From NCBI RefSeq assembly GCF_000829415.1, contig NZ_AP014637.1, positions 4,233,001-4,297,000 of the forward strand: DNA of 64,000 nt, read 5' to 3'. Every line of letters starts with the position of its first letter. Positions within the stretch are counted from its first letter, which is position 1. The notes below the pieces were generated by a model. The model made no database searches and was not told the origin of the DNA. It saw nothing but the letters and a program-made list of their open reading frames with translations. Made by a program: the position numbers and the translations under genes. Positions 46,935 through 55,206 of the stretch are shown here, piece by piece. Source of the stretch: Pseudomonas sp. StFLB209. Lineage in GTDB: Bacteria; Pseudomonadota; Gammaproteobacteria; Pseudomonadales; Pseudomonadaceae.

Positions 46935-47987
46935 TCAGGCCTTGAGCGTCGCCATATCGATGACGAAGCGGTACTTCACGTCACCGGCCAGCATGCGTTC
47001 GTAGGCCTGATTGATGTTGCGGATGTCGAGCATTTCGATATCGCAACGGATGTCGTGTTCAGCGCAGAAATCCAGCACTTCCTGGGTTTCGGCGATGCCG
47101 CCGATCAGTGAGCCGGCCAGTACCCGGCGTTTCATGACCAGGTTGGCGGCATGTACCGGTGGGTCGATCGGTTCGATCAGGCCGACCAGAATGTGCACGC
47201 CGCCGAAGGTCAGGGTGTCCAGGTAGGGATTGAGGTCGTGCTGCACCGGAATGGTGTCGAGCAGGAAATCAAAGCGGCCGGCGGCGGCTTTCATCTGCTC
47301 GGCATCGGTGGATACGATCACATGGTCGGCACCCTGACGGCGTGCCTCGGCCGCTTTGCTGGCAGAGCGGGTGAACAGAGTGACCTCTGCGCCCATCGCC
47401 TTGGCGAACTTGATCCCCATGTGGCCCAGGCCGCCCATGCCCAGTACGCCGACCTTGTGCCCGGCGCGCACGCCATGGAGCTTGAGCGGCGAGTAGGTGG
47501 TAATGCCGGCGCACAGGATCGGCGCCGCGGCTGCCGCATCGAGTTGTTCCGGGATGCGTACGACGAAGTGTTCGCTGACCACGATGCTGCTGGAGTAGCC
47601 GCCCATGGTGTTGCTGCCATCGACCCTGTCCGGGGTGGCGTAGGTCATGGTCGGGCCTTCCAGGCAGTATTGCTCAAGGTCTGCCTGGCAGGCGCTGCAG
47701 GTGCGGCACGAGTCGACCATGCAACCGACACCGACCAGATCACCGGTCTTGTAGCGGGTGGCCTGCGGACCGGTGGCAGTGACCCGGCCGACGATTTCAT
47801 GGCCGGGCATCAGCGGGTAGACGGCAATCCCCCATTCATTGCGGGCCTGGTGAATATCTGAGTGGCAGACGCCGCAGTAGAGGATTTCGATGGCCACGTC
47901 GTCAGCGCGCAAGGCGCGACGTTCGAAGGTCATCGGCGCCAGCGGCGCGGTAGGGGATTGAGCAGCGTAACCGATAGCGGTGTACAT
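46935..47987 (-). CDS. Zinc-dependent NAD(P)-dependent alcohol dehydrogenase (YahK/CAD type)
   Basis: Medium-chain dehydrogenase of 350 residues. Catalytic zinc site: YCGVCHSDIHQARNEWG and GHEIVGRV; structural zinc site CRTCSACQADLEQYC (four Cys); Rossmann loop GVLGMGGLGHMGIKFAKAMG. This is the cinnamyl-alcohol-dehydrogenase/YahK branch, aldehyde reductases with broad substrate range that prefer NADPH. Divergent from an AraC regulator, which probably controls it. Confidence 0.92.
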   Translation of the reverse strand: MYTAIGYAAQSPTAPLAPMTFERRALRADDVAIEILYCGVCHSDIHQARNEWGIAVYPLMPGHEIVGRVTATGPQATRYKTGDLVGVGCMVDSCRTCSACQADLEQYCLEGPTMTYATPDRVDGSNTMGGYSSSIVVSEHFVVRIPEQLDAAAAAPILCAGITTYSPLKLHGVRAGHKVGVLGMGGLGHMGIKFAKAMGAEVTLFTRSASKAAEARRQGADHVIVSTDAEQMKAAAGRFDFLLDTIPVQHDLNPYLDTLTFGGVHILVGLIEPIDPPVHAANLVMKRRVLAGSLIGGIAETQEVLDFCAEHDIRCDIEMLDIRNINQAYERMLAGDVKYRFVIDMATLKA

Positions 47988-48157
47988 CAGAGGGGCCTCG
48001 CAAATGACAAGCTGTTGAGGCGGTGCATTGTCGTGCGCTACGCCGCGCCCGGCGATGGCGAATTCTCCGTGATTCTTGCCTGATTCTCCGGCGTATGCTG
48101 TATCGCTGCTCAGATCTGCGATGATAGGCGTGTCTGTTTCTCTGTCAGTACTGTTTG

Positions 48158-49048
48158 ATGCAATTGACTCGATACCTTGAAGCCAATACGACGCTTGTGG
48201 ACCTGATTCGCTCTCTGGCGCCGCAGCCGGGTTGGGCGTATACCCGTTTGCCGGACGTAAAGCTGATCAGCGCGTTCAGCCATATGGGCAGCAGCCCGCA
48301 GATCTACGAGCCGAGCCTGATGATCGTCGCCCAGGGCAGCAAGGTGGCGTTTCTGGGGTCGCGGACCTTCGAGTACGGCGCCGGGCATTACCTGATCCAG
48401 GCCTTGTCGGTGCCGTTCAAGTGCGAAACCTTCGCTGCGCCGGACATGCCGCTTTACGGTGTGTCAGTGGCGATTGATCGTACCGTGCTGGCCGAACTGG
48501 TGCAGGCCATGGGCCCGACGGCTGCAGGCGAAAGCCGGATGCAGACCCCGGAGTCGATGAGTTCGGTGCAGTTCGATGTGGGCATGCGCGAGAGTGTCGA
48601 GCGGTTGTTGCGTTGCCTGCACGATCCGCTGGAGTGTCAGGTGATGGGCCAGGCGCGAGTGCGCGATGTGCTGTACAGCGCGCTGCGCGGTCCGCAGGCG
48701 GGTGTGCTGCGGGCACTGGTCGAGCAACAGGGGCAGTTCGCCCGGGTGGCCGCGGCGGTCAATTACCTGCACGATCATTTCGCCGAGCCGCTGAATGTCG
48801 AGACCCTGGCGCGTTGCGCCAATATGAGCGTGTCGACCTTCCATGAACACTTCAAACGCAGCACCTTGCTCAGCCCGGTGCAATATCTCAAACGCCTGCG
48901 TCTGCTGCGTGCCCAGCAGATGCTGGTCAGCGACGCAATGGGTGTGGCTCAGGTGGCATTGCAGGTGGGCTATCAGAGTGCCTCGCAGTTCAGTCGCGAG
49001 TACAAGCGCTACTTCGAGCGCAGCCCGGGGCAGGAGAGAGGGGTTTAG
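48158..49048 (+). CDS. AraC family transcriptional regulator
   Basis: Regulator of 296 residues. An AraC_N cupin-like sensor domain (about 20-165; PSLMIVAQGSKVAFLGSRTFEYGAGHYLI) precedes two HTH motifs (190-290; LNVETLARCANMSVSTFHEHFKR and VAQVALQVGYQSASQFSREYKRYF). ATG at 48158 used; a TTG codon directly before it is unlikely. The divergent dehydrogenase is the likely target. Confidence 0.9.
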   Translation: MQLTRYLEANTTLVDLIRSLAPQPGWAYTRLPDVKLISAFSHMGSSPQIYEPSLMIVAQGSKVAFLGSRTFEYGAGHYLIQALSVPFKCETFAAPDMPLYGVSVAIDRTVLAELVQAMGPTAAGESRMQTPESMSSVQFDVGMRESVERLLRCLHDPLECQVMGQARVRDVLYSALRGPQAGVLRALVEQQGQFARVAAAVNYLHDHFAEPLNVETLARCANMSVSTFHEHFKRSTLLSPVQYLKRLRLLRAQQMLVSDAMGVAQVALQVGYQSASQFSREYKRYFERSPGQERGV

Positions 49049-49055
49049 CGTCACG

Positions 49056-49104
49056 GTAGGAGCAGCTTTAGCTGAGAAGCTTTCGCGGCTGAAGCCGCTC
49101 CTAC
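49056..49104. repeat. REP-type palindrome
   Basis: GTAGGAGCAGCTTTAGCTGAGAAGC and GCGGCTGAAGCCGCTCCTAC form the arms, with a TTTC loop. It lies between the convergent araC-type gene and etfD. The left arm has drifted (AGCTTTAGCT against GGCTTTAGCC). Confidence 0.85.
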
Positions 49105-49110
49105 GGTGCA

Positions 49111-50766
49111 TTACATGTTGGGGTAGTTGGGCCCGCCTGCGCCTTCAGGCGCCACCCAGGTGATGTTCTGCGCCGGATCCTTGATGTCGCAGGTCTTGCA
49201 GTGCACGCAGTTCTGGGCGTTGATCTGAAAGCGTTTCTCGCCGTCTTCCTGGGTCACCACTTCGTACACGCCGGCCGGGCAGTAGCGCTGTGCAGGCTCG
49301 TCGTAGAGTGGCAGGTTCTGGCTGATCGGGATGCTCGGGTCTTTGAGCTTCAGGTGGCAGGGCTGTTCCTCTTCATGGTTGGTGCTGGAGAGAAATACCG
49401 AGCTGAGCTTGTCGAAGCTGAGCTTGCCGTCCGGTTTCGGGTAGTCGATCTTTTTGGAATCGGCAGCGAGCTTCAGGCAGGCATGGTCCGGCTTGGTGTC
49501 GTGCAGGGTAAAGGGCAGCTTGTTGGCGAAGATATTCTGCTCAAGGAAGGCAAAGCCGGCGCCGAGAATCGGGCCGAACTTGTGCATCGCCGGGCCGAAG
49601 TTGCGTGAGGCGAACAGTTCGTCGTGCAGCCAGCTGGCCTTGAAACCCTCGACATAGCCGGTCAGTTCGTCGCCGCCTTGGTTGCCCGCCAGCAGTTGCT
49701 CGGCCACCGCGTCGGCGGCCAGCATGCCGGACTTCATGGCCGTGTGGCTGCCTTTGATTTTCGAGAAGTTCAGGGTGCCCAGGTCGCAGCCGATCAGCGC
49801 GCCGCCGGGGAACACCATCTTCGGCAGCGAGTTGTAGCCGCCTTTGACGATGGCGCGGGCGCCGTAGCTGATGCGCTTGCCGCCTTCGAGGTACTGGCTG
49901 GCGACCGGATGGTGCTTGTAGCGCTGGAATTCGTCGAATGGCGACAGGTACGGGTTGCTGTACGACAGGTCGATGATCAGACCGACCACCACTTGGTTGT
50001 TCTCCAGGTGATAAAGGAACGAGCCGCCCATGTTGGCGTTGTCCAGCGGCCAGCCGGCGGTGTGCACCACCAGGCCCGGTACGTGTTTGGCCGGGTCGAT
50101 TTCCCACAGTTCCTTGATACCGATGCCGTAATGCTGCACGTCGGCTTCGCTGTCGAGCTCGAAGCGCTTGATCAGTTGCTTGCCCAGATGGCCGCGGCAA
50201 CCTTCCGCGAACAGCGTGTATTTGCCACGCAGTTCCATGCCGGGGGTGTACAGGCCGTCCTTGGGCTGGCCTTCGCGGTCCACGCCCAGGTCGCCGGTGA
50301 TGATGCCGCGCACGATGCCGGCCTCGTCGAACAATACTTCCTGGGCAGTAAAGCCTGGGTAGATCTCGACGCCCAGGTTCTCGGCCTGCTGGGCCAGCCA
50401 GCGGCACAGGTTACCCAGAGAGATAATGTAGTTGCCTTCGTTGTGCATGGCTTTGGGCACAAAGAAATCAGGCACCTTGATCGAGCTCTGCTCGCTGCGC
50501 AGCACATAGATGTCATCGCGCACCACGGGCGTATTGAGCGGGGCACCCAGTGCTTTCCAGTCGGGGAACAGCTCTTCCAGGGCGCGCGGTTCGAATACCG
50601 CGCCGGAGAGGATGTGGGCGCCAACTTCGGAGCCTTTTTCTACCACGCAGACGCTGATTTCCTGGCCGGTTTGAGCGGCCTTCTGTTTCAGGCGGCAAGC
50701 GGCGGAAAGCCCGGAGGGCCCGGCTCCGACGATGACCACGTCGAATTCCATGTATTCGCGTTCCAC
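49111..50766 (-). CDS. etfD: Electron transfer flavoprotein-ubiquinone oxidoreductase
   Basis: Membrane-associated enzyme of 551 residues taking electrons from reduced ETF to ubiquinone. FAD loop VVIVGAGPSGLSAACRLKQK lies at the N-terminus; the ubiquinone-binding middle holds AEGCRGHLGKQLI and GCDLGTLNFSKIKGSH; the C-terminal [4Fe-4S] ferredoxin-like part has cysteines in RYCPAGVYEV and NCVHCKTCDIKDP. The start is GTG at 50766, seven bases after TAGGAG; a later ATG lacks a ribosome site. Divergent from etfBA. Confidence 0.96.
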   Translation of the reverse strand: MEREYMEFDVVIVGAGPSGLSAACRLKQKAAQTGQEISVCVVEKGSEVGAHILSGAVFEPRALEELFPDWKALGAPLNTPVVRDDIYVLRSEQSSIKVPDFFVPKAMHNEGNYIISLGNLCRWLAQQAENLGVEIYPGFTAQEVLFDEAGIVRGIITGDLGVDREGQPKDGLYTPGMELRGKYTLFAEGCRGHLGKQLIKRFELDSEADVQHYGIGIKELWEIDPAKHVPGLVVHTAGWPLDNANMGGSFLYHLENNQVVVGLIIDLSYSNPYLSPFDEFQRYKHHPVASQYLEGGKRISYGARAIVKGGYNSLPKMVFPGGALIGCDLGTLNFSKIKGSHTAMKSGMLAADAVAEQLLAGNQGGDELTGYVEGFKASWLHDELFASRNFGPAMHKFGPILGAGFAFLEQNIFANKLPFTLHDTKPDHACLKLAADSKKIDYPKPDGKLSFDKLSSVFLSSTNHEEEQPCHLKLKDPSIPISQNLPLYDEPAQRYCPAGVYEVVTQEDGEKRFQINAQNCVHCKTCDIKDPAQNITWVAPEGAGGPNYPNM

Positions 50767-51248
50767 AGGCTATCTCCTACAAATGGCTCACGGTGTCTTT
50801 ATAAGCTCTGGCGATAAACGACAGCGGCAACAGTCGATTTCGCGGCTTCTTTCTAAGTTCAGGCAGTATATCTACACCATCGGGCAGGTCCAATACAAAC
50901 GTTTGTTTGAATCGGTTGAAACCCTTATAAATCCTAGCGGCGGGACTCATGACTGGCCGATATGTCGTATTGACCGTCCGGGAGGTTGCGGTCAAGATAC
51001 GGGCGGTTTGGTACTGGCTGCGGGTCGATAAAACTCGACCAGACCTGTAAAGGCGTGCGGCCGTGAAGTGTGGTTAAACACTTCGTGCCTGTTTGTGCGG
51101 CGCATTCTACACGGCCTTGCGGCCATTGGCCGGCTTTAATCGGCCTTGTAGTGCGTGTGCACGCCCCAGGATTGCTTGTTGAGGACGCATTCCAATCGCC
51201 TGGCCGTGTCCAGGCGGCTTCTATTCATCGGAGAGTAACGAGGAATCC
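50767..51248. other. Divergent etfD/etfBA control region
   Basis: No gene is supported in this 482-bp gap. It holds the PsrA-type box, an inverted repeat GAAGTGT-N5-AACACTTC around 51065-51083, and a strong GGAGAG ribosome site before etfB. Its GC content falls in the first third, as expected for promoters. Confidence 0.7.
50896..50909. promoter_or_regulatory. PsrA operator
   Basis: CAAAC-GTTT-GTTTG is an exact match to the PsrA consensus (C/G)AAAC-N2-4-GTTT(G/C). PsrA is the TetR-family sensor of long-chain fatty acids in Pseudomonas, and etf genes are among its known targets in P. aeruginosa. The box lies 130 bp from etfD and 340 bp from etfB. Confidence 0.75.
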
Positions 51249-51998
51249 ATGAAGGTTCTTGTAGCTGTCAAAAGAGTGGTCGACTACAACGTCAAGGTTC
51301 GCGTCAAGGCGGACAACTCCGGCGTCGACCTGGCCAACGTCAAGATGTCCATGAACCCCTTCTGCGAAATTGCCGTCGAAGAGGCCGTGCGTCTGAAAGA
51401 GAAGGGCGTTGCCAGCGAAATCGTCGTGGTCAGCGTGGGTCCGTCCACCGCTCAGGAACAACTGCGCACCGCGCTGGCGCTGGGCGCCGACCGTGCCGTA
51501 CTGGTTGAGTCCGCTGAAGAACTGACCTCGCTGGCGATTGCCAAGTTGCTCAAGGCCGTGGTCGACAAGGAACAGCCGCAACTGGTGATCCTCGGTAAAC
51601 AGGCGATCGACAGCGATAACAACCAGACCGGCCAGATGCTCGCCGCGCTGAGCGGTTACGCCCAGGGCACCTTTGCCTCCAAGGTCGAAGTCAATGGCGA
51701 CAAGGTTGCCGTGACCCGTGAGATCGACGGCGGTCTGCAGACGGTTGCGCTGAACCTGCCTGCCATCATCACCACCGACTTGCGACTGAACGAGCCGCGC
51801 TACGCATCCTTGCCCAACATCATGAAGGCCAAGAAGAAGCCACTGGAAACCCTGACCCCTGAAGCGTTGGGTGTTTCCACAGCCTCGACCAACAAGACCA
51901 TCAAGGTCGAGGCGCCAGCAGTGCGCAGCGCCGGCATCAAGGTCAAGTCGGTGGCTGAACTGGTCGAAAAATTGAAGAACGAAGCGAAGGTAATCTAA
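51249..51998 (+). CDS. etfB: Electron transfer flavoprotein subunit beta
   Basis: ETF beta, 249 residues, forming with EtfA the heterodimer that accepts electrons from acyl-CoA and other dehydrogenases. [20 protein letters not shown] start, GADRAVLVE, and the AMP-binding [23 protein letters not shown] block with the recognition-loop region following are typical. Directly abuts etfA (TAAATG). Confidence 0.97.
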   Translation: MKVLVAVKRVVDYNVKVRVKADNSGVDLANVKMSMNPFCEIAVEEAVRLKEKGVASEIVVVSVGPSTAQEQLRTALALGADRAVLVESAEELTSLAIAKLLKAVVDKEQPQLVILGKQAIDSDNNQTGQMLAALSGYAQGTFASKVEVNGDKVAVTREIDGGLQTVALNLPAIITTDLRLNEPRYASLPNIMKAKKKPLETLTPEALGVSTASTNKTIKVEAPAVRSAGIKVKSVAELVEKLKNEAKVI

Positions 51999-52928
51999 AT
52001 GACTATTTTGGTTATCGCTGAACACGACAAGGGTGCGCTGGTTCCGGCGACCCTCAATGCTGTAGCGGCCGCCCAGAAAATCGGCGGCGACATTCACGTG
52101 CTGGTCGCAGGTGCCGGCGTATCGGCGGTTGCCGAAGCGGCCGCGAAGATCGCCGGTGTGGCCAAGGTGCTGGCTGCCGACAACGCAGCCTACGCTCACC
52201 AGTTGCCGGAAAACGTCGCGCCACTGATCGTCGAGCTGGCCAAGGGTTACAGCCACGTGCTGGCCGCAGCCACCTCCAACGGCAAGAACATCCTGCCGCG
52301 TGTTGCTGCGCAACTGGATGTTGACCAGATTTCCGAAATCGTCTCGGTCGAGTCGGCAGACACCTTCAAGCGTCCGATCTACGCCGGTAACGCCATTGCC
52401 ACCGTGCAATCGAGTGCAGCGGTCAAGGTCATTACCGTGCGTACTACCGGTTTCGACCCGGTTGCTGCCGAAGGTGGCTCTGCTGCTGTCGAAGCCGTGG
52501 CTGCCGCGCACAACGCCGGTACCTCGAGCTTCGTCAGCGAAGAGCTGGCGACCTCTGACCGTCCAGAGCTGACTGAGGCGCGGGTGGTGGTGTCCGGCGG
52601 TCGCGGCATGGGCAACGGTGACAACTTCAAGCACCTGTACAGCCTGGCCGACAAGCTCGGTGCTGCGGTCGGTGCTTCGCGTGCGGCCGTTGACGCAGGC
52701 TTTGTGCCGAACGACATGCAGGTCGGTCAGACCGGCAAGATCGTCGCGCCGCAACTGTACGTCGCTGTCGGTATCTCCGGTGCGATCCAGCATCTGGCTG
52801 GCATGAAAGACTCCAAGGTGATCGTCGCGATCAACAAGGATGAAGAGGCGCCAATCTTCCAGGTGGCTGACTACGGTCTGGTAGCCGACCTGTTCGAAGC
52901 CGTACCGGAGCTGGAAAAGCTGGTCTGA
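51999..52928 (+). CDS. etfA: Electron transfer flavoprotein subunit alpha
   Basis: ETF alpha, 309 residues. The C-terminal FAD-binding domain is clear: [81 protein letters not shown] region. The N-terminal domain contacts EtfB. No gap to etfB; followed by a terminator. Confidence 0.97.
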   Translation: MTILVIAEHDKGALVPATLNAVAAAQKIGGDIHVLVAGAGVSAVAEAAAKIAGVAKVLAADNAAYAHQLPENVAPLIVELAKGYSHVLAAATSNGKNILPRVAAQLDVDQISEIVSVESADTFKRPIYAGNAIATVQSSAAVKVITVRTTGFDPVAAEGGSAAVEAVAAAHNAGTSSFVSEELATSDRPELTEARVVVSGGRGMGNGDNFKHLYSLADKLGAAVGASRAAVDAGFVPNDMQVGQTGKIVAPQLYVAVGISGAIQHLAGMKDSKVIVAINKDEEAPIFQVADYGLVADLFEAVPELEKLV

Positions 52929-52951
52929 TCCGGCATCCTGCCCTATAAAAG

Positions 52952-52988
52952 AACCCGCCCGGTTTGCTGACGAACCGGCGGGTTTTTT
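52952..52988 (+). terminator. Terminator of etfBA
   Basis: Stem AACCCGCCCGGTT / AACCGGCGGGTT with loop TGCTGACG, then TTTTTT. Confidence 0.92.
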
Positions 52989-53012
52989 GTTTTCTGATAG
53001 CAAGGATTTTGC

Positions 53013-53831
53013 ATGGGCGCCTTTCGAGTTCTCTGGCCGTGCGTGCTGGCGGGCTGGCTGATGTCGCCCGCTATGGCCGCAGCGGCAGCCAAGTGCGAGC
53101 GGCTGATCGCCAGTGGCAGTCCGGATGCGCCACCGTACCTGTGGCGCGATCCGCAGGACCCCAGGCAACTGATGGGTGCCAATGCCGACCTGCTCCGGCA
53201 GGCTGCCCAGGAGTTGGGCATCACCGTAGAGGTGCTCTACGCCGGCAAACGCAGCCAGGCACAAGAGGAGGTGCGCAGCGGGCGGATGGATCTGCTGGTC
53301 GATGCCAGTCTGAATTCGGCGCAACTGGAGGCTTTCGATTACCTTCAGCCGGCCATCAGCCATAACGAAATCGTGCTCTGGACGCGCGCCGATTCCGGCC
53401 TGGCTGCGCAGAGTCTTGCTGATTTGCAGGGGCACTCCGGGGTGCGCTCTCAAAGAACCCGGCTGACGCCGGAGTTCGAGGCGCTTGCCAGTGCGCAGCT
53501 ACAGTTGCAAACCGTGGGCGGCCTGACTGCGGCGCTGCAAAAGCTGGCGCTGGGTGAGGTCGACTACGCTCTGGCAGGGCGCTACGCAGGCCGAGTGCTG
53601 GTCGAGTCGCTAGGCCTGGCGGCTGACTTGCAGGCGCTGGCGCTGGTGGTGGATCGGCCGGGGTTTCATCTGGCGTTATCGTCCAATTCAGCCTGCAACG
53701 ACCCCTGGTTGCGCGGACAACTGACGAAAAAGATGACAGAATCGGCAGCTTCGGGCCTTGCCGATGAGGCCATAAAACGCAATCTGGATCTGTGGAAACG
53801 CCAGTTGCAGCAGCCCGTCTCCAAACAGTAG
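53013..53831 (+). CDS. Periplasmic solute-binding protein (SBP_bac_3-type), orphan
   Basis: Protein of 272 residues with a signal peptide (residues 1-23, ending PAMAAAA). The mature part has the family-3 solute-binding layout: YLWRDPQDPRQLMGANADLLRQAAQELGITVEVLY, then GRMDLLVDASLN, and a second lobe with ALQKLALGEVDYALAGRYAGRVL. No transporter genes accompany it; it is followed 10 bp later by two outer-membrane-type lipoproteins. It may be a sensor or scavenger rather than an uptake component. Ligand unknown. Confidence 0.83.
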   Translation: MGAFRVLWPCVLAGWLMSPAMAAAAAKCERLIASGSPDAPPYLWRDPQDPRQLMGANADLLRQAAQELGITVEVLYAGKRSQAQEEVRSGRMDLLVDASLNSAQLEAFDYLQPAISHNEIVLWTRADSGLAAQSLADLQGHSGVRSQRTRLTPEFEALASAQLQLQTVGGLTAALQKLALGEVDYALAGRYAGRVLVESLGLAADLQALALVVDRPGFHLALSSNSACNDPWLRGQLTKKMTESAASGLADEAIKRNLDLWKRQLQQPVSKQ

Positions 53832-53841
53832 GAATGGTTTA

Positions 53842-54198
53842 GTGAGTACTCGCTTTTTGGTCGCCGGCATGGCGGCTGTCATTGTGGCCGGGTGTGCGAA
53901 CGATCCGGCGCCCACCGAACAAATGAAACTGACCGAGCAAGCCATTGCCCAGGCCAAGGCAGTAGGGGCCGAAGGTGAAGAGCTGCCGCAGATGCAGCAG
54001 GCCGAAGAGCGCTATGCCGCCGCGCGTGCCGAGCTGCTCAAACAGTCCTACAAGAATGCGCGCATGCAGGCCGAGCGGGCTGAGCTGGATGCCCGGCTGG
54101 CCGAGGCGCAAACCCTGACCCTCAAGAGTGAAGAGCAGCGTGCGCAACTCGAAGCTCGCCTTGAACGTCTGCGCAAGCAGTTGAAGGAGGCGCAATGA
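53842..54198 (+). CDS. DUF4398 lipoprotein
   Basis: Small lipoprotein of 118 residues. Signal and lipobox MSTRFLVAGMAAVIVAGC (Cys 18). The mature part is a long amphipathic helix predicted to form coiled coil (AEERYAAARAELLKQSYKNARMQAERAELDARLAEAQ), the DUF4398 pattern. GTG start with TAGGAATGG upstream. Its end overlaps the OmpA-type gene by four bases. Confidence 0.85.
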   Translation: MSTRFLVAGMAAVIVAGCANDPAPTEQMKLTEQAIAQAKAVGAEGEELPQMQQAEERYAAARAELLKQSYKNARMQAERAELDARLAEAQTLTLKSEEQRAQLEARLERLRKQLKEAQ

Positions 54199-54998
54199 AT
54201 CGTCTGCCGCATATTCTGAGTGTCTGTGCAGTGCTGGGGTTGGCCGGCTGTGCCGGCCAGTACTCGGGCGATCATGCTTTACAGAAAGCCAGTGCCGACT
54301 TTCAGCGGGTCAAGGAAGATCCTGATGTGCTGCGCAGTGCGCCCAAGGATGTGATTCGCGCCGGAGAATCGCTGGGGCGTGCCGAGCGGCTGTCGAGCTA
54401 TCTGGGCAGTGGCGCGGATGTTGCGCATTACGCTTACCTGAGCAGTCGCTACAGTGAAATTGCCCGTGAGCACACTAATCTGGCGCTGTCGCAAGAGCGT
54501 ATGGCCAGGATGGAGCTTGAGCGTCAGCGGCTGCAACTGGGGTTGCGTGAAGCCAGGCTGGCCGGTGCCCGGCAGCAGGGCAAGTGGGTCGAAGAGCAGA
54601 TCATGCTGGCCACTACCCAGAGCGATCGCGGTCTGGTCATGACCTTGGGCGATGTGTTGTTCGATCAGGGCGATGCGCAGTTGAAGAACTCCGCCAATCG
54701 TACCCTGCTCAAGATCGTCCAGTTCCTGCAACTGCACCCGCGACGTGTGGTACGCATTGAGGGTTACACCGACAACACCGGCGAGCGTCAGGACAATCTC
54801 AAGTTGTCCCGGGATCGTGCCCAGGCCGTTGCGGATGTGCTGATCGACCTGGGAGTGGAAGAAAAGCGTGTTGAAGTCATTGGCTACGGCGCGCAGTTTC
54901 CTGTTGATGTGAATGCGACAGAGCGGGGCAGGGCGCAGAATCGTCGGGTTGAAATCGTCTTTTCCGACGATAAAGGACGGCTCGGCATTGCCCGATAA
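54195..54998 (+). CDS. OmpA-family lipoprotein with DUF4398-like helical region
   Basis: Lipoprotein of 267 residues: signal with lipobox LGLAGC (Cys 19), a helical DUF4398-like part (25-140), and a C-terminal OmpA/MotB peptidoglycan-binding domain (150-260) with GDVLFDQGDAQLKNSANRTL, IEGYTDNTGERQDNLKLSRDRA and RAQNRRVEIVF. It should tether the outer membrane to peptidoglycan. It shares the ATGA overlap with the preceding DUF4398 gene, implying the two helical proteins are made together and may interact. Confidence 0.9.
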   Translation: MNRLPHILSVCAVLGLAGCAGQYSGDHALQKASADFQRVKEDPDVLRSAPKDVIRAGESLGRAERLSSYLGSGADVAHYAYLSSRYSEIAREHTNLALSQERMARMELERQRLQLGLREARLAGARQQGKWVEEQIMLATTQSDRGLVMTLGDVLFDQGDAQLKNSANRTLLKIVQFLQLHPRRVVRIEGYTDNTGERQDNLKLSRDRAQAVADVLIDLGVEEKRVEVIGYGAQFPVDVNATERGRAQNRRVEIVFSDDKGRLGIAR

Positions 54999-55008
54999 AC
55001 ACAGGGTC

Positions 55009-55049
55009 CAAAAAAAGCCCGAGCCCGGTAGGGTGCTCGGGCTTTTTTT
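55009..55049 (+). terminator. Terminator of the OmpA-type operon
   Basis: Stem AAAAAAAGCCCGAGC / GCTCGGGCTTTTTTT with a short loop; T-run on both strands. Confidence 0.93.
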
Positions 55050-55127
55050 GGCCTTAAGACCGCTGCTTTTGGCATTTATGCCATCCAAATATTTCTGTCA
55101 GGGTGCACAATACGGCTTCTGTGCCAG

Positions 55128-55154
55128 AACTGTCCCAGTACAATTGCAAACTGT
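55128..55154 (+). promoter_or_regulatory. Direct repeats upstream of the MocR-type gene
   Basis: AACTGT at 55128-55133 and 55149-55154, 21 bp apart (two helical turns), with related TTCTGT copies at 55093 and 55117. MocR proteins commonly bind direct repeats near their own promoter. Confidence 0.4.
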
Positions 55155-55206
55155 TACGGTTGTTTATCCTACAAGAACAAAATGCCGGTCGCTGTGAGGC
55201 CGCTTC

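Noticed and set aside
51225-53453. Long minus-strand open frame opposite etfBA
   Set aside because: Shadow of etfB and etfA; no start site, no recognisable domain.
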